64,000 nt of DNA from Apiospora phragmitis. Taxonomy: Eukaryota > Ascomycota > Sordariomycetes > Amphisphaeriales > Apiosporaceae. The notes below the pieces were generated by a model, which was not told the origin of the DNA, did not search any database, and was given only the letters and a program-made list of their open reading frames with translations. Shown here one piece after another: positions 33,880 to 47,200 of this stretch. Each line of letters starts with the position of its first letter. Positions within the stretch are counted from its first letter, which is position 1. The DNA lies in NCBI GenBank assembly GCA_038363925.1, contig JAQQWL010000009.1, positions 372,001 through 436,000 of the forward strand. The letters are read 5' to 3'. The position numbers were made by a program, and so were the translations under genes.

Positions 33880-36800
33880 ATATTAAATAATGGATAAATA
33901 AAATATTTATAAGTATATTATTTTAATAATAAACGTAAAAAGAGTTTATATTAAAGCGTTACTCGATAATAAAGCGTAAGGAAATTATATTTTATTACGA
34001 ATCGTTAACCGCCTAAAACTTAAATAATAAGAGAAAAACGCCCTATATTAATTCAAAACCGTCGATAAAGGATTTATAACTTATAATAATAAAGAAGTAT
34101 GGAAGGAAGTCGCGAACCTTCTGGTCGATATCGAAGAATATTATAAACGAATTACGTATAATATTAAGGATGTCGCAAAATACGATATAATTTTAAAAAT
34201 ACCCTAATTACGGGTAAATAATTTTAAAATTAATTAAAGAATAGGTTAATTTTAATAAAATATATTAAAAAGAGGTTTAATTAATAAATAACGGTTTAAA
34301 AAACAACCTTTTAATAAACTTAAAATATTTAAAATATATATTATTATTAAAGAATTTAAGTTAAACGTTATAACGATTATATTAAAAAAGTATCGGTAAT
34401 TCGAAGCTTTTTTTAATAAAAAACTAAAAATAGGCTTACCGCTTTATATATAATAAAATTACGAAATACTCTTTAAAATTACGAAATACCCTTTAAAACA
34501 TAGGAAAGAACCCTTATTTATATTTATATATAAACTTAATTAAGAGCACGAATAAGCCTTAAAGGATATATTACGAAAAACCCTCGAAAAAGGAGTTATA
34601 CGACCATCCATATCGCTAGCAGGCTTCCCCATCCTCTTCGTTCTAAAAAAAAGCAAGGACGGGAAACCTAAGTAGCGTATATATATCGATTACCGAAAGC
34701 TTAACGAAATTACTATTAAGAACCGATACCCCTTACTTTTAATTAGCGACCTACGGAATAAATTATTACACGTTAAAATCTTTATAGCGCTTAACCTCCT
34801 TAATATATATAACCTAATCTGTATGAAGGAAAAAAAAAATAAAAAACCGCGTTTTAAACGAAATATAAATATTTTAAGTATTAAACTATGCCGTTTAAAT
34901 TAATTAACACGCTAATTAGCTTTTAATTAATAATTAATTATATTTTATACGAATACCTCGATAAGTTCGTTATAGTATACCTCGATAATACCTTTATTTA
35001 TTCCGAAAATAAAGAATAATATAGAAAGTACGTAAAGTTAATACTTTAAAAACTATAAAACGCTAATCTATTAATAAACCTAAAAAAGAGCGAGTTTTAT
35101 TAACGAATAGTTACGTTTATAAAATACGTAATATCCCCCGAAAAAATATAAATAAAGTAATTAAAAATCGTAATAGTTAAGGAGTAGCCTACGCCTATAA
35201 ACGTTACGGAAATTAAATCCTTTTTAAAACTAATTAATTATTATTAGATCTTCGTCCCCGGATTTAATAGGTTAGTAATACCTTTTACGAACTTAATAAA
35301 AAAAGACGAACTATTTAGATAAACGGAAGCGGAAAAAACCGCCTTTTAAATAATAAAAGAGCGAATCCTTAGCGAACTAATACTTTACGTAGCAGATCTA
35401 GCCAGACCTTTTAAGGTTGAACCGACGTATCGAGCTATACGATTAAAGGGTAACTAAGCTAACGGGATAATAACGGAAAGTCGTACCTTATCGTATTTTT
35501 TTCGAAAAAACTAAATAAACCCGAGCTTAATTACTAAATTTACGATAAAGAATTAATAGCTATTATTAAGGTATTCGAAAAATAGAAACATTATTTTAAC
35601 GGAATAATAAAGCTAATAAAGATTTATACTAATTATAAAAATCTTACGACGTTTATTACTATAAAAGAATTAAATAAACGATAAGTACGATAGTTTAAAT
35701 TTCTTTTAAAATTTAACTTCGTTATTATCTATTAAAAAGGTAGCGAAAACGGTCGCGCCAACGTATTAAGTAAACGACCCGACTATTAAAAAAGAAATCT
35801 TATTTAAAACTAGAACTATTTTTAAATAGGATTAAAACGGTAACCTTATATTATTACGGTAATTAAACGCTATAAATCACGTTTAATATAATAATAAATA
35901 AATTACTAAGTTTAAATAATTAAATAAAACCCTCAATTTTATTAATTACGCCAAGGATTACCTCGAAAACCGTAATAGTCTCATCTTTTATCGAAATAAA
36001 ATCTATATCTTTAAGCAATACCGGGAAAACTTTATTAAGGACTTCCATAAACACCCCGCGCATAGATACCAAAGAGTATTCAAGACCTAAAAACGAATTA
36101 CTAGGCAATTCGATTATAAAAACCTCAAGCTAACCGTAGCCAAGGTTATTAATAAATACGACCTATATAATAAAGCTAAGTCCGCACGACACCGACCGTA
36201 TAAAGAACTCCAGCCCATACCGCCACTAAATAGGGGCATAAAAAACGATCGTACTTAACTTCGTCGTTAAGCTATCCCTATTAACGGAACTATTAACTAA
36301 GGTCGAATATAATAATATATTAATAATTACGAACAAGTTTACGAAATATATTTACTTCTTATTATATAAAGAGTTTAACGATATTAACGACTTTATATAT
36401 ATATTCCTTAAAACTATCGTTAATTAATACGGGTTACTAGAAACGATTATTTTTAACCGAAATAAGCTATTTATCGCTAAGTTTTAAAAATCGCTTATAA
36501 TATAATTAGGCGTAAAACATAAGCTATTTATAACCTATTACTTATAAACGAATAAATAAACCGAATAAATAAACTAAACCTTAAAATAATACCTATAATA
36601 TTATATTAATTATAAATAAAATAACTAAGTAATATTATTACTTATAGCGTAATTCGCGTATAATAGCGTAAATAACGAAACTACACGTATTTTATTATTT
36701 CGAATAAATTACGGGTACGACCTAGAGATTACTAAACAACCCCTAAAAAGAGAGCTAGCACTAATCGCAACTATATAAATCGGAAAATTAAAAAAACTTT

Positions 36801-37210
36801 AAACTACTCCTATAATAAGACCTTACTTTCCTTTAAGAACGGATAAAAAAGTACGCTAATAAAACTAAATTAAAAGGATTAACCTTTAAAGAGGGAGAAA
36901 AAGTTTATTTTTATAACGAAATATTAAAACTAAACGACCTAGTATAAAATTATAAAAATTATTTTAAAAACTAATTATTAATTATCGCTATTTAAAATAA
37001 TACGGATATACCTTATATTTTATGTATTATTACTCGAAATAGCATTAAAAAAAGTACTTATTAATATATAACTAGAAGTCGAAACAGATTAATACGAATA
37101 TAAAATCGAGAAAATTATTAATAAACGAAAAAAAAATAAAACTTTTAATACCTCGTTTAATAAAAAGGATACTTATTAAAAAATAATACCTAAAAATTTA
37201 AAAAATATCT
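33880..37210 (+). pseudogene. RIPed pol of inner element: protease, RT, RNase H, integrase, chromodomain
   Basis: In order: protease region (ALLD, then GNYILLRIV, about 33,955-34,010) with its DSGA site altered; RT (about 34,560-35,100) with LEKGVIRPSISLAGFP, then IDYRKLNEITIKNRYPL, and the catalytic YLDD changed to YLDN in FVIVYLDNTFIYSEN; RNase H (about 35,480-35,790) with YDKELIAIIKVFEK and YTNYKNLTTFITIKELN; integrase (about 35,930-36,800); and a C-terminal EYKIEKIINKRKK at 37,095-37,135, matching a chromodomain start. Stops fall at Trp/Gln codons. The chromodomain defines the chromovirus branch of Ty3/Gypsy. Confidence 0.88.
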
Positions 37211-37339
37211 AAAAAACGTTATTAAAAAGCTTTAAAAGTTTAAAAACTAACCCTAAACTCGGCTAATAATAACGGCTTTAATAGAACGTTAAAGTACACC
37301 TTGTCCTAATTAAAAAAAAAGCTTAATAATAACGTAGGA

Positions 37340-37590
37340 GTGACTTTAGGCGACGGTTCGGCCGCCGCCTTACGACGAGCCTCTCCTCCTCGGCCTCCTT
37401 ATATTCGATACGCTTTAGCTCTTCTATACTCGAAATACCGCGACGAATTGTACGCATCGTCTTTTTAAACTAAAGCTTTTTTTACTTCCGAAGCAGCCGG
37501 ACCTTTGCGGTAGCCCGCTTTAATTCCTCCTTCGCCGCGTTTAAATTACTTTTTAAGCGAGCATAATTATCGCTAATAACCCGTAATTAA
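37340..37590 (-). pseudogene. Antisense coiled-coil ORF remnant, inner element
   Basis: The minus strand reads YARLKSNLNAAKEELKRATA, then KVRLLRK, MRTIRRGISSIEELKRIE, then KEAEEERLVVRRRPNRR. This is a small helical protein with the LRKQ and RRG.SS.EEL motifs seen in short uncharacterised fungal proteins that accompany transposons. It lies between the end of pol and the 3' LTR, opposite to gag-pol. Few stops remain on this strand compared with pol. Confidence 0.65.
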
Positions 37591-37943
37591 GTAATAAAAA
37601 AGCCTTATATATCGTACCTCGATTAATTATATTTAATATATAATTTATAACGAGAGAAATTAAGCGAAAAAACTTTATAATTCGGAAAGCTACGGAACTC
37701 GTAATAAAAATAAAAAGGTATAATAATAAACCGTTAAAAAATAAGGCTTAAAACTTTATTATAACGATTAATTTTTATATATTTAAAAGTATAACGTTTT
37801 TTAATACGACTAAATATTATAATAAATAAATATTATAATAAAAATAAAAAGAAAGGAATTTATTAAAAACTTAAAAAAATAAAGAAATAAAAGTATTTAT
37901 AAGACTTAACGCTTTGAAAATAAAATAATTAAAAAAAGGATAA

Positions 37944-38560
37944 TATTATAACCTAGCCGAATTATACGGCTTAAACTTATAATTCACCGGTACGGAACTA
38001 CTATACCCCGATCAGGTTATAATATTACCGATATTTATAAAACCGCTAATTATATTAATATAAACTTACTTATATTTCGCGACTAACCGCCGCTTAATAC
38101 GATACCGCCCCGGACGGCTATAGGACGGATAAACATCCTCGTAAAGAAAAGCTAAGGGCGGAGGTCACGTAACGGATTTAGGGATCTAGGACAGATCCTA
38201 AGATCCCGCGCCGGATTTGAAGGATCGGGGCAGATTTACGAGATTTAAAAGAATTATTAAAAAAGGGATTAAATATATAACTATAAATATTATTTATATA
38301 TTTTATATAAATATTCTTTATTTTAATAATTAATTTAAATATTAATTTAATTTATTAATAAAATATATTATTTTAATAATTTTATTAAAAATACTTTTTA
38401 ATATATTTTAATTACTTTTTTATTTTTACAGCTATTATATATTATATTAATAAAAGCGGACTTTTATTATATATTTAAATACTTTCTCGTATTATTAAAT
38501 ATAAACCCTTCGGTATGTTTTACTAGGTTTTTATTTAAACCCCTAATAGCGTTCGTTATA
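37944..38560 (+). repeat. 3' LTR of inner element
   Basis: 617 bp, TATTATAACCTAGCC to GCGTTCGTTATA, followed by AAAAA. Confidence 0.9.
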
Positions 38561-39918
38561 AAAAAGATTTATAGTAACTACGATAATATTACTTAAAAAG
38601 ACGGGATTAAAAGGATACCTCGAAAATCGATACTTTAAGTACGCTTAAAAAAAATCGCGGGCTTATAAACGCTTAAAATAAAGTGCTTAATACTTTTAAA
38701 ATATATAAGCTTATATTTAATAAAGGAACCTTTTTAGCCCGGTTAAAAGTATTAATAAAGCCCGATAAACTTAATAAACCTTTAAATCCCCGGACGAACT
38801 AGAATCCTAGGTATTAAGGCTAGTATTATATACGGGAAAAAGATTTGATACACCTCCCCTAGTATATTAAAAAGCGCCTTATAAGGAAAGAAGGAGATAA
38901 TAACGATAGGAGGATCGATCGTAAGAATTTATTACTTACGTAAAACTATACCGGTCGGGAAATAAATACCGCTAATTATAAAGGGATAATATTAAGCGAG
39001 ATTAAAACGGTCTTTATATAAACTTTAAATAATTAAAGCCTTTATAAGTATATTATATTAATAATAAACATAAAAAGAGTTTATATTAAAGCGTTATTTA
39101 ATAACGGAACGTAGAAAAACTATATATTATTACGAATTATTAATAAGCTTTAATTAAATTAAACGGAAAAAAATGCCTTATACCGACTTAAGACCGTTAA
39201 TAAAGGACTTATAATTTACGATAATAAAGAAGTACGGAAAGAAGTCGCGAACTTTCTAATTAATATTAAAAAACGTTATAAATAAATTACGTATAATATT
39301 ACGGATGTCGCAAGATACGATATAATTTTAAGGATATTTTAGTTATAGGTAAATAATTTTAAAATTAATTAAAAAATAGGTTAACTTTAATAAAATATAT
39401 TAAAAAGAGGTTTAATTAATAAATAACGGTTTAAAAAAGGCTTTTTAATAAACTTAAAGTACTTAAAGTATATATTATTATTAAAGAGCCTAAACCGAGC
39501 GTTATAACGACTGTATTAAAAGAGTACCGGCAGTTTATGAACCTTTTTAATAAGAAACTAAAAACAGGTTTACCGTTTTATATATGGTGAAATTACGAAA
39601 TACCCTTTAAAAAAGGGAAAAAACCACCCTTTATACCTATATATAAGCTTAACTAAAAATACGAAGTAATATTAAAAGAGTATATTACGGAAAACTTCGA
39701 AAAAGGAGTTATACGACTATTTATATTACTAGCCGGATTCTTTATTTTTTTTTATTTTAAAAAAAAGTAAAAACGGGAAGCTTAAATAATATATATATAT
39801 CGATTATAAAAAGCTTAACGAAATTATTATTAAGAACCGATACCTTTTATTTTTAATTAACGACTTATAAAATAAATTATTACACGTTAAAATCTTTATA
39901 ATACTCGATCTTCTTAAC

Positions 39919-40556
39919 TATTACGACCTAGCCTAATTATACGGCCTAGACCCACAAATCGTCGGCACGGAACTACGATGCCCCGACCAGGCTACGATAC
40001 TACCAGCGTCGACCGAACCGCCAGCTACACCAACATGAACTCACCCATACTCCGCGATCGACCGCCCAGTACGACGCCACCTCGGCAAGACCATGGGACG
40101 AACGAAGCGCCCACGAAGGCCAAGGACGAACGTCACGGGACCGCGGCGTCCCGAGTGAGCCCGCTGGAATGGATCACCGTGATCCAAGGAAGGGATCACC
40201 GTGATCCAACCACGGGATCACCGTGAGCCAACAGGTGATCCAAGGAGATCAGTAAAGGAGGGATTGGATATATAACTACGAACGTTTCCTATATATTTCA
40301 TATAAACACTTTTTACTTTAGTAATTAATCTAAATATTAATTTAACTTATTAGTGAGGCATATTACCTTAACGATCTATTACGAATAACTTCATCTTCTA
40401 CACCTTACGTTATATTTATTCCTACGGCTATTGCATATTATATCGATAGAAGCGGACTTCTATCGCATGTTCAGATACTCTCTCGTATTGCTAAACATAA
40501 ACCCTTCGGTACGTCTTACCAGGTTTCTATTTGGACCCCTGATAGCGTTCGTTACA
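39919..40556 (+). mobile_element. Partly RIPed solo LTR inserted in RT of the middle element, TSD TTAAC
   Basis: 638 bp from TATTACGACCTAGCC to GCGTTCGTTACA, flanked by TTAAC at 39,914-39,918 and 40,557-40,561. RT coding is continuous across it (LDLLN | VYNLIRIKKGKE). The first half has normal composition, the second is RIPed. At 40,172-40,237 it has GGATCACCGTGATCC twice and a third partial copy, a palindrome repeated in tandem. The frame at 39,978-40,226 is not a gene. Confidence 0.92.
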
Positions 40557-42989
40557 TTAACGTATATAACTTAATCCGTATTAAAAAAGGAAAGGAATTA
40601 AAAACCGCGTTTCGAACTAAGTATAAATATTTTAAATATTAAGCTATACCGTTTAGTTTAATTAATATACTAGTTAACTTTTAATTTATAATTAAATACG
40701 TATTACGAGAATACCTCAATAAGTTTATTATAGTATACCTTAATAATATCCTTATTTATTCCGAAAACGAAGAATAGTATAAAGAGTATATAAAACTAAT
40801 ACTTTAGAAATTATAAGATATTAATTTATTAATTAACTTAGAAAAAAGCGAATTTTATTAAACTTAAGTCACCTTTATAAGATACGTTATATTCCGGGAA
40901 AAATCCGGATAAAATCCTTTAAAGTAATAATAATTAAGGAGTAATTAACGCCTATAAGCGCTATAAAAGTCAGATCCTTTTTAAGATTAATTAACTATTA
41001 TTAAATTTTTATCCTTAAATTTAATAAAATAGCGACACTTTTAACGAACCTAATTAAAAAAACACCTTATTTATATAGATTAATAAAAAAAGAAAATCTT
41101 TTTAAGTTATAAAAAAGCGGATCGTTAATAAACTAATACTTTATATAGCGAATCTCGTAAAACCTTTCGAAATTAAAACCGACGTATTAAACTATACGAT
41201 CAGAGGTTAACTAAGCTAGTAAAATAATAATAAAAAACTATACCCCGTCGTATTTTTTTTAAAAAAATTAAATAAACTAGAACTTAATTATTAAATATAC
41301 GATAAAGAATTAATAGCTATTATTAAAACCTTCGAAAAATAGAAATATTATTTTAATAAAACGAAAAAATTAATAAAGGTTTATATTAATTATAAGAACT
41401 TAACTACGTTTATTATTATAAAAAAATTAAATAAGTAATAAATATAATAGTTTAAGTTCTTATTAAAATTTAATTTCGTTATTATTTATTATAAAAATAG
41501 CGATAACGGAAAAGCCGACGCTTTTAATTAACGATTAAATTATTAAGAAGAAATCTTATTAAAGACCTAGACTATCCTTAGGCATAATAACGATAATAAC
41601 CTCGCACTATTACGACACTTATACGTAACTAACCACGTTTAGCACGACGACAAATGGGTTGCACGCTTTAAGGAATGCTACGAACAGATGAACATAGCCA
41701 CCTTACGACCGCCGTACGGAGTATCGAGAAACGGGTTAGTGTATTACTAAAGCAAGATCCTCATTCCCGAGTAACATTAACGGGAATTCGTCCAGGAATT
41801 TCACTTATACCTCGCACATAGATACCAAAGAGTATTTAAAACGTAGAAACGAATTACACGGTTATTTAATTACGAAAGTTTAAAGGACTAAGTTATAAAG
41901 GTTATTAGCGAATACAACCTTTATAATAAGGCTAAAACCGCACGATACCGACCGTACAGGAAATTACAACCTATACTACTATTAAATAAAACCTAGAAAA
42001 TAATTATATTAAACTTTATTATTAAATTACCCCTATTAAAAGAATTATTAATTAAGGTCGAATACGACAGCATGTTAATAATTACGAATAAGCTTATAAA
42101 GTATACCTGCTTCTTATCGTATAAAGAATTTAACGATATTAACGACCTTACGTATATATTTCTCCCGAACTATCGTTAACTAGTACGGATTACTAGAAAT
42201 AATTATTTTTAACCGAGATAAGCTATTTACCGCTAAGTTTTAAAAATTACTTATAATATAACTAGGCGTGAAATATAAGTTATCTACGGCTTATTACTTA
42301 TAAACGAATAAATAAACCGAATAAATAAATTAAACCTTAAAATAATACTTATAATACTACGTTAATTACGAATACAATAACTAAGTAAAGTTATTATTTA
42401 TAGCGTAATTTATATATAACAACGTAAATAACGAAACTACGCGTATTTTATTATTTCGAATAAATTACGGGTACGACCCGGAAATTACTAGATAACCCTT
42501 AAAAAAAAAGCTAGTACTAATCGCGACCATATAAGTCGAGAAATTTAAAAAACTTTAAACTACTTTATAATAAGACCTTACTTTTCTTTAAGAACGAATA
42601 AAGAAATACGCCGATAAAACTAGATTAAAAAAACTAACCTTTAAAAAAGAAGAAAAAGTTTACCTCTTATAACGTAATATTAAAACTAAACGACCTAGCG
42701 ATAAACTAGATTTTAAAAAGATCGGACTATTTAAAATCATAAAAATTATTTTAAAACTAATTATCGATTATTACTACTTAAAATAATATAAATATACCCT
42801 ATATTTTATATTTTATTACTTAAACTAACCCTCGAAAACATAAAAATCGATATATAATTAATAATCGAAACAGATTAGCACGAGTATAAAATCGAAAAGA
42901 TTATTAATAAACGAAAAAAAGGACGAGGCTTTTAATACCTCGTTTAATAAAAAAAGTACCTATTAAAGAATAATACCTAAGAACTTAAG

Positions 42990-43690
42990 AAATACCTAAC
43001 GAATACTATTAAAAAACTACGGACGTTTAAATAATAACCTCCGAAATCGGCTTAAAAGAAAAATCGGTCGCGTTTAAATTAATAAAACCGAAGCTTCTTT
43101 AAGTTTAAACGGCTATAACGGCCTTAAACTCGCAACGTTCTTATTTTTCTAATTCGTTTAAAAAACGTAAACTACGTTATATTAATTTAACGCCTTAAGT
43201 ACGAACTATTTCTTTTTATTTATAAAAACGAATAAAATAAGCGACGGCTTTATTAATTTAGCGCTAAAGCTTTAAAAAATAGGCCTCCGCGGCGGACTCT
43301 TCTCGAAACAAGCGGTTATACTCGTTCTAAACACGCCGTAAAAAAAATAATAAAGTCCTAGTACCGTTATATATATAACCGGCGCGAATATATTCTTTAT
43401 ACTTATTAACACCTTTTATTATTATATAAAACTACCTTGTTATAAAATAGCGGCTATAAAATATAACTTTGAAGCTAAACTTAGAAAAAGCCTCGACAAA
43501 ATCTATATAATAAACGGTAAAAAAACGATTAAACTTAGCTCGAGATTTTTTAATACGACTATTTATAATAAACATATATTATAAATAAAAACGATAAAGA
43601 AAGAAAAACTTACTACCAAGCTATAATAATAGGCGGTTAAGATATTTATACGGTTTTACGCTTTAAAAATAAAATAATTAAAAAAAAAGG
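42990..43690 (-). pseudogene. Antisense ORF region, middle element
   Basis: Same location relative to pol and 3' LTR as the antisense ORF of the other copies. Around 43,265-43,325 the minus strand matches the outer element's SREESAAEARFLEL segment, with extra stops. Confidence 0.45.
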
Positions 43691-43694
43691 ATAG

Positions 43695-44290
43695 TATTAC
43701 GACCCGACTTAATTATACGGCTAAGAACCCTACTTACCGGCACGGAACTATAATACCCCGGCTAGGCTATAATATTATAGCTATAGACCGTAGCGCTAAT
43801 TATATTAATATAAATTTAAACCTACCTTAACGACGAATAACGACACTACCACTTCGCCCGGCGATAATTACCGGATCACGTGACCTAACGAACGTTTAAG
43901 TAAGATCACTAAGCAGCATAGAGTATAATTAAGAGGGATTATTAAATAGCGTAAAGTATAACTAAGAAAGATTATTAAATAATAACGATTAATAAAAAAG
44001 GGATTAAATATATAACTACGAACGTTTTTTATATATTTTATATAAATACTCTTTACTTTAATAATTAATTTAAGTATTAATTTTAACTTATTAATAAAGC
44101 ATATTACCTTAACGACTTTATTATAAATACCTTTAAATTCTATACTTAATTACGATTAAATCACGGTTATTATTTATTATATTAATAGGCGACCACCTAT
44201 TACACGTCTAAATACTCTCTCGTATTATTAATATAAACCCCCGTACATTTTACCAAGGTTTCTATTAGACCCCTGATAGCGTTCGTTACA
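43695..44290 (+). repeat. 3' LTR of middle element
   Basis: 596 bp, TATTACGACCCGAC to GCGTTCGTTACA; variable region as in 27,752-28,377. Followed by TCGCT. Confidence 0.9.
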
Positions 44291-44295
44291 TCGCT

Positions 44296-47200
44296 ATTAA
44301 AATAGCGAAGCCTCGAAACCTAGATATTAACGGATAGCTAGCGATCTTAAGAGTTATATTTCCCGAATTACGAAAACTATGATAAGTACTTATTATATAT
44401 AGATTCGAATAAAGAGTAAAAAAAAATTACGTTATTAGCGACGACCTTAGAATTTCGCTAATATACGATAACTATTTACTACTCGCTTAGATTAATTATA
44501 TTCATAATAGTTATATCGAGTACTTAGTAAAAAAGCTCGGGGAGGGATAGTTTTTTAAAAGAATTAATAAGTACTTAATTAAGTAATTATATTTCGACCA
44601 CTTTATTAAGAAAGTTAAAACGATTATACTTAACCCCCGACGAGCTTACTTATTAATTAAAAAGACCCTATAATAGTTCCGGGAATATTACTTAAAAGGG
44701 TAAGATTAGAGGGACTATATTAACGATAAGTAATTACAGCACGTTTAAAAGAAGTTATAAACTTATTAAACGTTTAAAAAAAAACGTATAATACTTTTAA
44801 AATACTTAAAACTTTTAAATTAAAAGACCTGCTATAATAATAAGATCCTAAACACCGCTATTACCGTACGACCACGAAACACTATACGTATAAATCCGCC
44901 GCTATTAATAAATAGCCGACGAACGAAACTTACTATAATAATTAAGAAACGACTTCCGCCGGTTATAAAAAGGCGACACCCGACGGGACACGATAGATCC
45001 CTATACTTTATTACGGATAATTAGGATATTTACGATTATATTGTATTAATAATTAAAATAAAAAGAATTACTATCCGAGCGCTACTAGATAGCGGAGCGT
45101 AAGGTAATTATATTTTATTACGAATCGTTAATAGCCTAGCCTTGGAATAGTAAGAGAAGGACGCCCTATACCGATTTAAAACTATCGATAAAGAACTTAT
45201 AACGTATAACGGTAAAAATATACGAAAAAAAGTCGCGAACTTTTTAATTAATATCTAAAAACGTTATAAACGAATTACGTATAATATTACGAACGTCGTA
45301 AGATATGATATAATTTTAAAAATACCTTAGTTACGGGTAAATAATTTTAAAATTAATTAAAGAATAAGTTAACTTTAATAAGATATATTAAAAGAGGTTA
45401 AATTAATAGGTAACGGTTTAAAAAGCGACCCTTTAATAAATTTAAAGTCTTTAAAGTATACGTTATTATTAAAAAGCTTAAGTTAAAGGTTACGATAACC
45501 GTATTAAAAAAGTATCGGCAGTTCGAAGCCCTTTTTAATAAGAAGCTAAAAAACGAGTTACCGCTTTATATACGATAGGATCACGAGATAACGCTAAAAG
45601 AAGGAAAAAAGCCTCTTTTTATATCGATTTATAAATTAAACCAGGAGTATAAAGAAGCTTTAAAAAACTATGTTACGGAGAACCTTAAGAAAGGAGTTAT
45701 ATAACCATCCACGTCGCTAGTAGGTTTTCCTATACTTTTTCGTCCTAAAGAAAAGTAAGGACGGGAAACCTAAGTAGCGTATATATATCGATTATTAAAA
45801 GCTTAACGAAATTATTATTAAAAACCGGTACCCCTTACCCTTAATTAGCGATTTATAAAATAAGCTATTATACGCTAAAATCTTTATAATACTTAACCTC
45901 TTTAATATATATAACCTAATCCGTATTAAAGAAGGAAAGGAATAAAAAACCGCGTTTGAACTAAATACGAGTATTTCAGTATTAAGCTATACTATTTAAC
46001 TTAATTAATATATTAACTAACTTTTAAATAATAATTAACTACGTCTTATAAGAATACCTCGATAAGTTTATTATAATATACCTCGATAATATCTTAATTT
46101 ACTCCGGAATAACGAGTAGTATCGAAAATACGTAAAATTAATGCTTTAAAAACTATAGGACGCTAACCTATTAATTAATTTAAAGAAAAGCGAATTTTAT
46201 TAACGATCCGTTATATTTATAAGATACGTAATATCTTTTAAAAAAATCCGGATAGAACCTTTTAAAATTTTAATAATTAAAGAATAGCTTACGCTTATAA
46301 GCGTTATAAACCTTTTAAAGCTATTTAAGGTCAAGACCGACGTATTAAACTATATAATCGAAAGGTAATTAAATTAACGAAAAGATAATAAAAAATCGCA
46401 CTCTATTATATTCTTTTCTAAAAAACTAAATAAACTAGAACTTAATTATTAAATCTATAATAAATAATTAATAACTATTATTAAAATATATAAAAAATAG
46501 AGGTATTATTTTAACGGAATAGTAAAATTAATAAAGGTTTATACCGATTATAAGAACCTTATAATGTTTATTATTATTAAAGAGTTAAATAAATAAGAAA
46601 TACGATGGTCTAAATTCTTATCGAGATTTAACCTTACTATTATTTACCGTAAAAAAAGTAAGAACAGCCGCGTTAACGTATTAAACCGATAACCGGATCA
46701 TTAAGAAGAAGTTCTACCCGAAATACGAACTATCTTAACCTATAACTAAGATAATAACCTTACGCCGTTACGATAACTAAATACTACGAACTCTATATAA
46801 TATAATAACGATTAGATCTCTAAGTTCTAATAATTAAATTAAACCCCGGACCTTATTAATTACGCTAAGGATTACCTAGAGAAACGAGGAAACCTGGTCT
46901 TCTATCGAAACAAGATTTATATCCTTAAAGAATACCGAAGAGATCTCGTTAAAGAATTTCACGAACACCTTATATACGGCTATTAAAAAGTATTTAAGAC
47001 TTAAAAACGAATTACTAAATAATTCGATTACGAGAACCTTAAGTTAATTATAATTAAGGTAATTAATAAGTATAACCTTTATAATAAAGCTAAGGCCGTT
47101 AAATATCGACCTTATAAGGAATTATAACTAATCTTACTATTAAATAAAACATAGAAAATAATCGCGCTTAACTTTATAATTAAACTACTTTTATTAGAGT

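Larger units (their letters stand above)
30276..38560 (+). mobile_element. Inner full-length Ty3/Gypsy chromovirus, TSD AAAAA
   Basis: LTRs 30,276-30,893 and 37,944-38,560 are very similar, including the variable block GGATTTAGGGATCTAGGACA, and are flanked by AAAAA at 30,271-30,275 and 38,561-38,565. Length is 8.3 kb including a 628-bp solo LTR insertion, so about 7.65 kb originally. Order inside: gag, protease, RT, RNase H, integrase, chromodomain, antisense ORF, which is the Ty3/Gypsy order. It splits the middle element where the host sequence reads TTAGTATAAAAA. Confidence 0.93.
27752..44290 (+). mobile_element. Middle Ty3/Gypsy chromovirus, inserted in the outer gag
   Basis: 5' LTR 27,752-28,377 and 3' LTR 43,695-44,290, TSD TCGCT at 27,747-27,751 and 44,291-44,295. 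The internal part begins with gag (about 28,440), is interrupted at 30,276-38,560 by the inner element, resumes with ACTACGATAATATT (compare 33,420-33,450), runs through protease and RT, is interrupted again inside RT by a solo LTR (39,919-40,556), and ends with integrase, chromodomain remnant and antisense ORF region before the 3' LTR. Confidence 0.92.

Noticed and set aside
35920..36108. 62-aa frame on the minus strand
   Set aside because: Opposite the integrase of the inner element; an accident of low stop density on that strand.
39978..40226. 82-aa open frame on the plus strand
   Set aside because: Inside the unmutated half of the solo LTR at 39,919-40,556.
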